From NCBI GenBank assembly GCA_041684965.1, contig JAWLGR010000004.1:62001-126000 (forward strand): a stretch of DNA of 64,000 nucleotides, read 5' to 3'. The stretch's first letter is position 1, and every line of letters starts with the position of its first letter. Source of the DNA: Mariniphaga sp041684965 (GTDB lineage: Bacteria > Bacteroidota > Bacteroidia > Bacteroidales > Prolixibacteraceae). The notes under the pieces were generated by a model. The model had not been told where the DNA came from. It saw only the letters and a program-made list of their open reading frames with translations, and did no database searches. The translations under genes were made by a program, and so were the position numbers. Positions 19,109 to 27,797 of this stretch are shown piece by piece.

Positions 19109-20617
19109 CTAATTCAATAATTTTTTTACATCTGAATCGTCCTGAAGTTTTTCAGTCTTATATTTTTCAAGCCATTCCTCTCTCTTTTTATTTTCCCCAA
19201 GTTCAGAGTAACATTTAACAATTCCGGAGTATGCGCTGTCCCTGTCATAATAATTGTTATCAAGGGCCTTAATAAACCATTCCAAAGCATTCCTGTTGTC
19301 CTTAAGTTTTTCATACCCGATTCCGATATTGTAATAGGCTGCTGATTCTTTTGGATTCAGATCGATCATTTTTTTAAAATCTGCTATTCCTAATTCAATA
19401 AAGCTTTCCTCAACCGACCCCAATTCAAGGTATGCAAACCCACGGTCAAACAATGTCATGCTCAAGTTGGAGGTAATTTCCCAGTTTTTATTGATTTCAA
19501 TGGCTTTGGTAAAATCGTCAATGGCTTTTTTGTAATCCTTTATTTTACTGTAGCACAATCCCCGCTGGGCATATGCAGCAGAGTACTCCCCATTTTTTTC
19601 AATGGCTTTTGTGAAATATTTTATGCTGTCGTCATAGTTCCCCAGGATTACCTGGCCCGAACCCCTGTCGTACCAGCTAAAATCGGAATCCAGGTCAGGA
19701 TCGGAAAAAATCCTGTCGTGAATTTCTTTCACATCTTCGTTCGTCAGATTAAGTCCGGCCTGCAAATAGGACAAGGCACCCACGGAAGACTGAGATAACG
19801 GATACTCATCCCTTAGTATGTCCTTTAAATTCCGCTCGTATTCAAACAGGTTATTGTTGTGAGTGTTCAGATTTGATATTTTTTCTTTTAATATTTTGTC
19901 CACAACTTCGTCGGAGAGGCCCATTTTACTGCCGGTTAGCCTTAATCCGTTGATTAATGCATCAACGGCTTTCCCCTTCGGATTTTTGATATAGCTGAAG
20001 GCCGAATCCACCTCTGCAGCAAACCGCAGATCCACCGAACCGTAAATAATAACCGGATTAACATGCTCGCCGGGCCTTTCAGAAAACTGAATGCCTACTT
20101 TGCCCAGGGTAAACGCTTTTTCCATGCTTTCAATTGATAATTCCGGATTCAGTGCAGTATAAAACCCTGATGAAAAACTAATGGCTGCCTGATCTGAGAT
20201 TTCAGACTTTGTCCCGATTACCACGGGAATATACTGGGCAATAGCTCTTGCCTGTTTTTCTGCATAACACGTGTTTACAACCACACATTTCACAAAGTCT
20301 TTCGCCAGGCTGAACAGGGTGGCCAGCGCATCAGGGGAAACCGGTTTCGCATTCCCTGCCTCATCCTCAAATTTCAGTTCACCCTCGGCAGACCCATGTC
20401 CCGAAAAATGAACTATCTGCGGCTTTAACGTCATTATTTCCTCCATGATATCATTCGGCGTGGTGGCCAGATGATCCTTAATCTCAAATTCCTTGTTATC
20501 CTTCAGCTTTTCCCTGATTGACTGCAGTTCTTTCCCCAGGTGCAGCCTTGATTCATTGCTGGGGTCAGAAGCGAAAAACAGTACTTTCAATTTTTGCTTA
20601 TCCATCAGATTGTCCAT
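19109..20617 (-). CDS. CHAT-domain (caspase-like) cysteine protease with C-terminal TPR repeats
   Basis: 502 residues, cytoplasmic. The CHAT peptidase domain (about 9-195) has the catalytic His in HFSGHG (H74) and the catalytic Cys in VVVNTCYA (C117), with preceding beta strands as expected for clan CD peptidases. A helical segment at about 205-295 (ending LSYLQAGLNLTNEDVKEI) resembles small adaptor domains in STAND and cyanobacterial signalling proteins. At least four TPR motifs (about 303-490; YDDSIKYFTKAIEKN, YKKAIDDFTKAIEIN, AAYYNIGIGYEKL) follow. It lies 46 bp downstream of the gasdermin-like gene on the same strand. In described systems such a protease cuts the gasdermin to release its pore-forming part; the TPRs would sense the trigger. 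That this pair does so is inference, but the catalytic dyad is intact. Confidence 0.85.
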   Translation of the reverse strand: MDNLMDKQKLKVLFFASDPSNESRLHLGKELQSIREKLKDNKEFEIKDHLATTPNDIMEEIMTLKPQIVHFSGHGSAEGELKFEDEAGNAKPVSPDALATLFSLAKDFVKCVVVNTCYAEKQARAIAQYIPVVIGTKSEISDQAAISFSSGFYTALNPELSIESMEKAFTLGKVGIQFSERPGEHVNPVIIYGSVDLRFAAEVDSAFSYIKNPKGKAVDALINGLRLTGSKMGLSDEVVDKILKEKISNLNTHNNNLFEYERNLKDILRDEYPLSQSSVGALSYLQAGLNLTNEDVKEIHDRIFSDPDLDSDFSWYDRGSGQVILGNYDDSIKYFTKAIEKNGEYSAAYAQRGLCYSKIKDYKKAIDDFTKAIEINKNWEITSNLSMTLFDRGFAYLELGSVEESFIELGIADFKKMIDLNPKESAAYYNIGIGYEKLKDNRNALEWFIKALDNNYYDRDSAYSGIVKCYSELGENKKREEWLEKYKTEKLQDDSDVKKLLN

Positions 20618-20663
20618 AATTTTAATTTTTTGAATGGTTCGTACTAAGTTTTTTTACAATGAG

Positions 20664-21428
20664 TTATTCCAGAATGATTGCTTCTTCTTCAGCAATGTAT
20701 TCCATTTTGTCTTCGGCTCCGCGCACGTTGATCTTTTCGGGTTTAATCCTGAATTTTTCCTTAACAGATAAAATCCGTACGGCTTTTAAGGCAAAAGAAA
20801 GGGGAATATCCCCTTCACTGTTAATTACATATTTATCGGCACTGGTATAAGCTGCATTGGCAGCACCGTTTATGGAATCTGTCAGTACATCGGCCGTTAA
20901 ATTTCCCGAAAAATCGAACTGCCCCGAGTTATTTAATTCAAGTTCCTTGCTGGTTAAAACAGATGTAATAATAAAAATATTCCCCTCCTTCACCGCCTCA
21001 CTAAAAGAGAGGCTGTTGGGATTGAGTTTCGAAGATAGTAAATACTCATCCAACTGAATGAGGTTTACCGATAATTCACGGGCATTCTTATAGGAAAACA
21101 GCATTTTCTGGGAATTCTTAACCGACGTACCGGCCTTAAACCGGGCTTTGGCAATAAAGTTTGCCGCAAAGCTTCCGTTGCCGTCAACCAAATCGCTTCC
21201 AAGCAGATTAGCCGGCAATGCTTTTTCGGTAACTCCGGGATACCGGCTGCCCCTGCCCGCCATGACAAACAAATCTTTAACACTCGAATGAATTAAACTG
21301 CCCTGGTTTGGGCTGAAAAACGAGAAGATGTTTTTTCCTTTTCTGAGAATCAAATCCAAAGGAAGAACGTTTTCCATCGGAAGGATTAAGGTATAATCGG
21401 CCTGCTGAAGAAGATTTCTGAATTTCAT
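20664..21428 (-). CDS. Bacterial gasdermin-like pore-forming protein
   Basis: 254 residues, no signal peptide. Matches to the bacterial gasdermin pattern, recalled rather than searched: an early LILPMENVLPLDLIL strand (14-28; family LPR..LKPLQIL), LDEYLLSSKLNP at 126-137 (family LD.YL..A..NP), the strand IFIITSVLTSKELEL at 151-165 (family IYV.T.TLKS..F.VEA), an Ala/Ser-rich stretch 170-194, and GDIPLSFALKAVRI at 206-219 (family G..PL.FGFQAV.L). A short acidic tail (220-254) could be the inhibitory end removed by proteolysis. The next gene encodes a CHAT protease, the known partner type. Oddly, the protein has no cysteine, so the N-terminal palmitoylation site of characterised members is missing. 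A stop codon directly before ATG 21428 rules out an upstream extension. Confidence 0.72.
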   Translation of the reverse strand: MKFRNLLQQADYTLILPMENVLPLDLILRKGKNIFSFFSPNQGSLIHSSVKDLFVMAGRGSRYPGVTEKALPANLLGSDLVDGNGSFAANFIAKARFKAGTSVKNSQKMLFSYKNARELSVNLIQLDEYLLSSKLNPNSLSFSEAVKEGNIFIITSVLTSKELELNNSGQFDFSGNLTADVLTDSINGAANAAYTSADKYVINSEGDIPLSFALKAVRILSVKEKFRIKPEKINVRGAEDKMEYIAEEEAIILE

Positions 21429-21709
21429 TTAATTTAACTTTTTATTCTGGCATCCACCTAAATTCTTACGTTCACTTTGTATCAAAGGTTTCTTAACCGG
21501 TAACTTTAAAAAATGCCCTGCATGCCCTCAATTTATAAAATTATTTAATAACATGCACCGCCGGATTAATGAAATCCGGAGTACCCCCGGTTTGAAAGAG
21601 CAACGAATAAGGGGTCCTAAGTCCTTTTCCGTTACCTGCAGCAAATATTCTAACCTTTCTTGTTGATGCATTTGGTATAAATCAATGATTAATAAAAGAA
21701 TCCAATAAA

Positions 21710-23248
21710 TCATCCGCCCCAGTTTTCACGATCGAGACTGCGATAGTGTATTGCTTCCGACAGGTGGTGAGCCTGTACCTGTTCTTCGTTTTCGAGATCG
21801 GCAATGGTACGGGCTACCTTCAGTATCCGGTCGTATGCACGGGCTGATAAACCCAGCTTATCCATTGCATTTTTTATCAGTTCATGCCCTGCCTCGTCGA
21901 GCTGCACATATTTACGGATAAGTCTTGAGCTCATCTGGGCATTGGCATATACCCCTTTGTGATCGGTAAACCGTTTTTCCTGTATTTTTCGTGCTTCAAT
22001 TACTCGCTTACGCACCGTTTCGCTGTTTTCGGAAGCCTCCATTTCAGCAAGCTTTTTAAACGGCACAGGCACCACCTCCAGATGGATGTCGATGCGGTCA
22101 AGCAACGGTCCTGAAATTTTATTCAGGTATTTTTGTACGATACCCGGCCCGCAAACGCAGTCTTTGGAAGGGTGGTTGTAATATCCGCAGGGGCAGGGAT
22201 TCATAGAGGCAATCAGCATGAAGCTGCTGGGGTATTCTACTGAAAATTTAGCCCGGGAGATGGTAATAAGCCGGTCTTCCAGAGGCTGACGCATCACTTC
22301 CAGCACGGTCCGCTTGAATTCGGGCAGCTCATCGAGAAACAACACCCCGTTGTGTGCCAGGGAAATTTCTCCCGGCTGGGGATAATTCCCCCCGCCAACC
22401 AAAGCTACATCGGAAATAGTATGGTGCGGGCTGCGGAAGGGTCTCTGGGTCATCAGTGATGTATCTCTTCCAATTTTCCCTGCTACCGAATGGATTTTGG
22501 TAGTTTCAAGCGCTTCCTTTAGAGAAAAAGGTGGCAGGATAGTCGGGATACGTTTTGCCAACATTGTTTTTCCTGAACCTGGGGGCCCGATTAGAACAAT
22601 GTTATGGGAACCTGCAGCAGCAATTTCCAGTGCACGCTTTACATTTTCCTGTCCTTTGACATCTGAGAAATCAAGTGGATTGTTATTTATCTGTGCATAA
22701 AATTCAGCACGAGTGTCAACCACTGTCTGCTCAAGTGAATTATTTCCGTTAAGAAATTCTATGACTTCCCCGATATTTTCCGCACCGTATACTTTCAATT
22801 TATCAACTACAGCAGCTTCACGGGCATTTTGGAGAGGTAAAATAAAACCTTCAAAGCCTTCCTTACGGGCATTAATAGCAATGGGTAAAACGCCTTTAAT
22901 AGGCTGAAGAGTACCATCGAGTGACAACTCCCCCATTAACACATATTTACTGAATTTTCCGCTACTAATTTGCTCCGATGCAGCAAGAACTGCTGCGGCA
23001 AGTGGCAGGTCATAAGCAGACCCTTCCTTCCGGATATCGGCGGGTGCCATATTAACTATGATTTTCTTCCGCGGCCATTTGAAACCATTCAGCCGTAAAG
23101 CTGATTCAATTCGCTGCTGACTTTCTTTCACGGCACTGTCGGGGAGGCCAACAAGAAAAAATTTTATACCTTGTGTGACATCCACTTCAATGGTGATTGT
23201 TGTGGCATCTATCCCGAATACGGCACTGCCATAAGCTTTTACCAACAT
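21710..23248 (-). CDS. comM: YifB/ComM family Mg-chelatase-like AAA+ ATPase
   Basis: 512 residues. The N-terminal Lon-like S16 fold (about 1-170) is followed by the AAA+ module with Walker A GPPGSGKTMLAKR, Walker B HNGVLFLDELPEF, a cysteine cluster in CPCGYYNHPSKDCVC, and a C-terminal helical domain with LSARAYDRILKVARTIADL. ComM of naturally competent bacteria is a helicase that extends branch migration during integration of taken-up DNA. Other family members are widespread without known competence. It stands 280 bp upstream of the gasdermin gene on the same strand and need not be functionally linked. Confidence 0.95.
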   Translation of the reverse strand: MLVKAYGSAVFGIDATTITIEVDVTQGIKFFLVGLPDSAVKESQQRIESALRLNGFKWPRKKIIVNMAPADIRKEGSAYDLPLAAAVLAASEQISSGKFSKYVLMGELSLDGTLQPIKGVLPIAINARKEGFEGFILPLQNAREAAVVDKLKVYGAENIGEVIEFLNGNNSLEQTVVDTRAEFYAQINNNPLDFSDVKGQENVKRALEIAAAGSHNIVLIGPPGSGKTMLAKRIPTILPPFSLKEALETTKIHSVAGKIGRDTSLMTQRPFRSPHHTISDVALVGGGNYPQPGEISLAHNGVLFLDELPEFKRTVLEVMRQPLEDRLITISRAKFSVEYPSSFMLIASMNPCPCGYYNHPSKDCVCGPGIVQKYLNKISGPLLDRIDIHLEVVPVPFKKLAEMEASENSETVRKRVIEARKIQEKRFTDHKGVYANAQMSSRLIRKYVQLDEAGHELIKNAMDKLGLSARAYDRILKVARTIADLENEEQVQAHHLSEAIHYRSLDRENWGG

Positions 23249-23411
23249 TGGAATGGGCTTAAGATTGATTTAAAGGTTAAATTTATTAATTTTTATTTCA
23301 AATCCTACAATTCTTTATCTGCTTTTCCGGTAAATTCTCTAAAAGAACGGATGTTTGATTGGATTTTTGGTTTGGAATAGAACTTTTCTACTAAGGGCTG
23401 TTAGAAAAATC

Positions 23412-23507
23412 AATCCGGTTCATTTACAAGCAAGCCTGTGGGGAAGCTTATACTAAATGAACCGGATTTGTTGACAGACAGCGGCCTCCTGGCTGTCCCT
23501 GCAACAT
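23412..23507. repeat. Two adjacent long hairpins in an intergenic region
   Basis: AATCCGGTTCATTTA (23412-23426) and TAAATGAACCGGATT (23454-23468) form a perfect 15-bp inverted repeat around a 27-nt loop. A second stem GACAGC/GCTGTC lies within 23475-23500. They sit between comM and the gene ending at 23566. They may end the NO-module transcript or be a small dispersed palindromic element. The rest of 23249-23565 holds nothing else. Confidence 0.7.
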
Positions 23508-23565
23508 TTGACAGATGATTTTGGGAGACCGCCAGTGTATGTACTAAAATCTTATAAACAACAGG

Positions 23566-24093
23566 TTATTCCGGCTTGTAAAAATAAATTTCAAATTTTT
23601 CTGAAGATACTTCCTTCACCCAGTGTTCCACTGAGATGGAGGTAGCTTTATCGATAAGCGGGGCCGGTAAGAATGGAGCAGTCAGCTTGTACATCCTGCC
23701 CGGGGGAAGTTGTTTTAAATCGGCCATAACCTGTGCTACAGGGTGTTCACCGGCCGCAAGCATTTCACGGGCATCGAGTCCTCCATGCAGCCTGTTTTCA
23801 CTGTACCAGCGCGGCCGGCTGATGTTATAGGCAGAACCTTCACCTTCTGACAGCAAATCCTGCCCCACTTCTTTTCTCAGCCGGTTTATCAGGTCTTCCA
23901 CCTTTACATTTCCCACGGCAGCTGCCTGTTGCAGGGTGGCTACACGTGCCACTGTATTCCGCAACACAGGATTCTTCAGCTTACTGAAAGCCGGCACATA
24001 ATCAATAAGAACATCTTCCAGCTGCGGCCAGGTTTCTATCAGCTGCATTACTTTGGTTTTTGGTGTTATGATAATTTTTTCTGAATTTTCCAT
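23566..24093 (-). CDS. DUF1858/DUF2249 domain protein (NO-module companion)
   Basis: 175 residues. The N-terminal part (about 8-70; TKVMQLIETWPQLEDVLIDYVPAF) matches DUF1858, the domain also found at the front of ScdA/RIC di-iron repair proteins. The C-terminal part (about 98-172; LDAREMLAAGEHPVAQVMADLKQLPPGRMYKLTAPFLPAPLID) matches DUF2249, a small fold like TusA. It is 6 bp downstream of the DUF438-hemerythrin gene and near the NO reductase, so a role in nitrosative stress or iron-sulfur/sulfur handling is likely. The biochemical activity is unknown. Confidence 0.8.
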   Translation of the reverse strand: MENSEKIIITPKTKVMQLIETWPQLEDVLIDYVPAFSKLKNPVLRNTVARVATLQQAAAVGNVKVEDLINRLRKEVGQDLLSEGEGSAYNISRPRWYSENRLHGGLDAREMLAAGEHPVAQVMADLKQLPPGRMYKLTAPFLPAPLIDKATSISVEHWVKEVSSEKFEIYFYKPE

Positions 24094-24099
24094 TTCCTG

Positions 24100-25329
24100 T
24101 TATTTATATGATAAGATTCGCTGTTCACCTTCCAGCTGTCTGTACTCTGTAAGGTTCTGAGATACCTCCAGGGTTCCCAGGTATTCTCCTTTTTCATTGC
24201 GCAGGGCAAAATATTCGATGTGGATGAATTTCCCCCTCAGATTAATCCAGAACGGTGCCCTGTCTTGCTTACCGCTTTTAAAGTCTTCGAGGATTTTATC
24301 TACTATGTGCGCGCTGGCGGGTGGATGGCAGTGCCGCACATCGCGGTTCAGGATGGCCCGGTTTCGCTGAAATATCCGTTCGCTGCCCTGGGTAAAATAT
24401 TTTACCTTATCGTGGCGATCGACAAAAGTCATATCCACCGGCACGGTATTTAATATAGCCAGCAGTTCTTCGGCGGTAAAGCCGCCCGATGGAAGCTGAA
24501 TGTTTCCACCCTCTCTTTGAGCTTCATTGATATCTTCTTCCATCATTCCTTCAGGCACCCACTCAGTCGGAGGATCGTAAAGGCAGAAGCCGATCTCGAC
24601 CGACTGCCTGCGAATCTGGTACCAATCGGCATCCGACAATGCATCCATGGCCATCGGGAAAAGAATTTCCTCTTCCTTCACCGTCATATCCAAAACTTGT
24701 TTGGCAGCAGGTATCAATACCAGCTCCGCAGAACCTGTTAAATCGTCTTTTGACAGGTCAGGTGTACTCAGAATTTCGATGCTTCCTTTCAGCAAATCCC
24801 TTATTTCGTCGTGCTTTCCCCACATTACTTTGGGAGGACCTGTAATACCAATCGCTTCCAGAAACGGAAACAACAAATACTCTTTACGCTGGTAATGCTT
24901 GTCCACATCGATCAATTGATTGTAACCTGCCTTCAGTCCAAGAACAGTGTCCGGAAGACTTTCCTCCCTAATATATTTCAACGCCGAAAGTTCTGCAAGA
25001 ATGTTCTCAGCGACCCGTTTCAGGGCTTTATTTTCTTCAAGCATCACATCAACAGGGTGGCCTTCGGGGATTGCCTTTTGTGCTGAAAGGTCAACCCGTC
25101 CTTCAAGCACTGCGGAGTGGGCATCACAAAGTTTCAGCACCTCTTCTTCAGGAAGCCCTTCCGAAATCAACTCCTGTTCCACCTCTACCACTTCACCGTA
25201 AGGAATATTGCTCAGGCTCACCAGCAACTGGTGCCTGACCTCTTCCTGCGACTCTCCCTGGTGCAGTTTTAGAATAAGTTCTTTAAGTTTTGCTTTCCGA
25301 AATTTCGAATTGTCAATATTTTCACTCAT
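24100..25329 (-). CDS. DUF438 - hemerythrin - PAS protein
   Basis: 409 residues. The N-terminal DUF438 spans about 8-75, then a hemerythrin-like HHE domain (about 85-240) shows DKHYQRKEYLLFPFLE, WGKHDEIRDLL and KEEEILFPMAMD, with His/Glu iron ligands. The C-terminal PAS domain (about 285-400) has ILNTVPVDMTFVDRHDKVKYFTQGSERIF. Such proteins bind a di-iron centre and sit with NO and oxygen response genes. It forms a pair with the DUF1858/DUF2249 gene (6 bp apart). A terminator lies between it and the NO reductase upstream, so the pair may have its own promoter or rely on read-through. Confidence 0.88.
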   Translation of the reverse strand: MSENIDNSKFRKAKLKELILKLHQGESQEEVRHQLLVSLSNIPYGEVVEVEQELISEGLPEEEVLKLCDAHSAVLEGRVDLSAQKAIPEGHPVDVMLEENKALKRVAENILAELSALKYIREESLPDTVLGLKAGYNQLIDVDKHYQRKEYLLFPFLEAIGITGPPKVMWGKHDEIRDLLKGSIEILSTPDLSKDDLTGSAELVLIPAAKQVLDMTVKEEEILFPMAMDALSDADWYQIRRQSVEIGFCLYDPPTEWVPEGMMEEDINEAQREGGNIQLPSGGFTAEELLAILNTVPVDMTFVDRHDKVKYFTQGSERIFQRNRAILNRDVRHCHPPASAHIVDKILEDFKSGKQDRAPFWINLRGKFIHIEYFALRNEKGEYLGTLEVSQNLTEYRQLEGEQRILSYK

Positions 25330-25348
25330 GATGATTTTTTATAAAGGT

Positions 25349-25384
25349 TAAAAAAGGAGACTCAAAGCATGAGCTCCTTTTTTT
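25349..25384 (-). terminator. Terminator after the NO reductase gene
   Basis: On the minus strand GGAG-CTC and GAG-(T)-CTCC pair around a short loop and are followed by T6. It lies between the nor stop (25427) and the start of the next gene (25329). Confidence 0.7.
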
Positions 25385-25426
25385 AAAAAACATATTAAAT
25401 TACAAAAAAAAGTTGTTTGAATAATC

Positions 25427-27682
25427 CTATTCTTCCAGTTTTCGCCCTTTTTCGATGCTCCACCCGAATTTTAAACCAAAAACAAACCACACCAGAGCCA
25501 AAGTTCCAAGTGCAAATGTTGTATCTCCAATTACTCTGAGCCACTTCAATGTATGGATATGCGGCTGCTGCAGGAATTCGGCTGAGCGTGCATACCATAA
25601 ACCTTCCTGAACGCTTGCAACAGTTTGGGCAAGCCCGATGGGAAGCACACTGATAAGCACCATGGCAGCAAGACCGATATTAATGGCCCAGAAGGCAAAT
25701 TTCAGCCACCTTTCTTTCCATACCACATTGGTGTCCAAATCACGCAGAACAAAAAGCATAAGGCCGATTCCCAGCATCCCGTAAACACCAAAAAGTGCGG
25801 TATGACCATGAACCGGAGTAGTATTGAGTCCCTGCATATAATAAAGTGCAATAGGCGGATTGATAAGGAATCCGAAAATTCCTGCCCCTACGAGGTTCCA
25901 GAAAGCTACGGCAATAAAGCTGTAAATGGGCCATTTATATGCTTTTATCCAGGAGGAACTTCGGGAAATCCTGAGATTATCATATGCTTCATAGCCGACA
26001 AGAACAAGGGGCACCACTTCCAGGGCGCTAAAAGTGGCCCCGATAGCCATCACAGCAGTAGGTGTTCCCGTAAAATAAAGGTGGTGAAAAGTTCCCAGGA
26101 TACCACCGGAAAGGAATATAACAGTAGTTAAAAGTACAGCCAGTGTAGCAATCCCTGCCTTAAGAAGCTGCAGGCGGACAAACAGGAATGCCATCACCAC
26201 CACAGCAAACACTTCAAAGAAACCTTCAACCCACAAATGAACGACCCACCAGCGCCAATATTCAGCAATGGCAAGATTTGTTTGCCGGCCCCACATCAGT
26301 CCGGCTCCGTAAAAGACGGCAATAGCCACAGAAGCTATCAAAAATAAAATGAGCAGGTGCCTGCTTTCATTTCTCTCTTTTAATGCCGGCCAAATTGCCC
26401 TGCTCAGAAGGAACAGCCAAATAAAGAGGCCTGCAAAAAGAAATATCTGCCAAAAACGTCCCAAATCAACGTATTCATATCCCTGGTGACCGAACCAGAA
26501 GTTCTCAGCAAGCCCCAGCTTTTGCATAACACCCAGCCACTGGCCTGCCAAAGACCCGACTACAATTACAAGCAAGGCACCAAACAAAACATCAACACCC
26601 AGCTTCTGATATTTTGGTTCTTTGCCTGAAATTGCCGGTGCATAAAATAAGCCGGTAGCCAGCCAGGAAGTAGCTATCCAAAAAATTGCCAGCTGCACGT
26701 GCCAGGTACGGGAGATGGAATAGGGAAGCCAATCGGCAAGCGGGAAGCCGTAAAAACCCTGTCCTTCCACACCATAGTGTGCAGTAACAACTCCCATAAT
26801 AACCTGAACCAGGATCAACAGGGTAACCACCCAGAAATATTTTAATGTCGCCCTTTGAGAAGGTGTTTGCCCCAATTTTTTTAACGGGAAGACAGATGGG
26901 GGTTTCAGCTCTTCTTCTTTTTTTGTTACCGCATAAAACCAAACCATTAATCCGATACCTGCCAGCAGCAAGATAACACTGAAGCCTGTCCACAGGAGCA
27001 TGTCTCCGGTTGGTTCATTCGCAATCAAACTATCGGCAGGCCAGTTATTCGTGTAGGTAATATCCTTGCCGGGCCTTTCAGTAATACATGCCCATGAAGC
27101 CCAAAAGAAAAAAGCATTCAGTAGTTTTACCCGTTCAGGGTCTTTTATAGAATTTAATGGCACGCTATAGGCATCCCGTAAATGAGCCAGAGCCGGATCG
27201 TTGGTAAATAATCCACCGTAATGAGAACTGTTGTGCTTTATAGCCTCCCACCTGCGGGAAGAGATTGTTATAGCATCTTTTTCCGGATCATATGTATTGG
27301 TTCTCATATCGCGCTGCAGAGTATACCTGATGGAAGCCTGTTGTTCTCCCGTCAGATCATCATAAGGGGTCCCGTGAATTTCATCAGCCAGGCTGTTAAT
27401 CATAAAAACAGCTTCCCGGTGCAGCCAGTCGGCTGTCCAGTCAGGAGCCTGGTAGGCGCCATGACCCCAAATGGAACCCAGTTGCTGGCCACCCAACGAT
27501 TGCCACACATTTTGCCCATCTTTAATTTCCTGTCCGGTAAATACTATTTGCCCGTCTTCTGTTACAATCCGTTCCGGGACCGGAGGTGCTTCACGGTAAA
27601 TTTCCCGACCATAATAGAGCAAAATAGCAAAAGAAATAAACACTACTCCGATAAATGCCAGCCATAAATTTCTTGTCTTCAT
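25427..27682 (-). CDS. norZ: Quinol-dependent nitric oxide reductase (qNor)
   Basis: 751 residues, the length of single-subunit qNor. It has an N-terminal membrane helix, a periplasmic cytochrome-c-like domain without heme-binding CXXCH, and twelve further helices of the heme-copper oxidase fold. Histidines for heme b, heme b3 and FeB are in SRTWHVQLAIFW, WWVVHLWVEGFFEVF (with a Glu of the NOR type), TFHHLYFTGTP and VHGHTALFGVYGM. It reduces two NO to N2O with electrons from menaquinol and detoxifies NO. It is divergent from an NsrR-like regulator. No other denitrification genes are in the window, so detoxification rather than respiration is likely. Confidence 0.95.
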   Translation of the reverse strand: MKTRNLWLAFIGVVFISFAILLYYGREIYREAPPVPERIVTEDGQIVFTGQEIKDGQNVWQSLGGQQLGSIWGHGAYQAPDWTADWLHREAVFMINSLADEIHGTPYDDLTGEQQASIRYTLQRDMRTNTYDPEKDAITISSRRWEAIKHNSSHYGGLFTNDPALAHLRDAYSVPLNSIKDPERVKLLNAFFFWASWACITERPGKDITYTNNWPADSLIANEPTGDMLLWTGFSVILLLAGIGLMVWFYAVTKKEEELKPPSVFPLKKLGQTPSQRATLKYFWVVTLLILVQVIMGVVTAHYGVEGQGFYGFPLADWLPYSISRTWHVQLAIFWIATSWLATGLFYAPAISGKEPKYQKLGVDVLFGALLVIVVGSLAGQWLGVMQKLGLAENFWFGHQGYEYVDLGRFWQIFLFAGLFIWLFLLSRAIWPALKERNESRHLLILFLIASVAIAVFYGAGLMWGRQTNLAIAEYWRWWVVHLWVEGFFEVFAVVVMAFLFVRLQLLKAGIATLAVLLTTVIFLSGGILGTFHHLYFTGTPTAVMAIGATFSALEVVPLVLVGYEAYDNLRISRSSSWIKAYKWPIYSFIAVAFWNLVGAGIFGFLINPPIALYYMQGLNTTPVHGHTALFGVYGMLGIGLMLFVLRDLDTNVVWKERWLKFAFWAINIGLAAMVLISVLPIGLAQTVASVQEGLWYARSAEFLQQPHIHTLKWLRVIGDTTFALGTLALVWFVFGLKFGWSIEKGRKLEE

Positions 27683-27710
27683 AAAGTCTGATTTATAATT
27701 TTTACAGCAA

Positions 27711-27718
27711 CAAATATA
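27711..27718 (-). promoter_or_regulatory. -7 box of the NO reductase gene
   Basis: The minus strand reads TATATTTG (TAnnTTTG), 28 bp upstream of the nor start, within the 115-bp region shared with the divergent regulator. Confidence 0.55.
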
Positions 27719-27771
27719 AAAACTTTTTGCTTTGTCGACTATAAGGTCTTTTAATCATTGCATCATTTTTG

Positions 27772-27779
27772 TACATTTG
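27772..27779 (+). promoter_or_regulatory. -7 box of the Rrf2 regulator gene
   Basis: TACATTTG matches TAnnTTTG and ends 18 bp before the ATG at 27798, which gives a very short leader. A TTG at the -33 spacing was not found. Confidence 0.5.
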
Positions 27780-27797
27780 CAACAGAAAAATTAAGAT

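Noticed and set aside
20617..21428. Toxin-antitoxin pair
   Set aside because: Gene sizes and the protease/gasdermin features fit a protease-activated pore module better.
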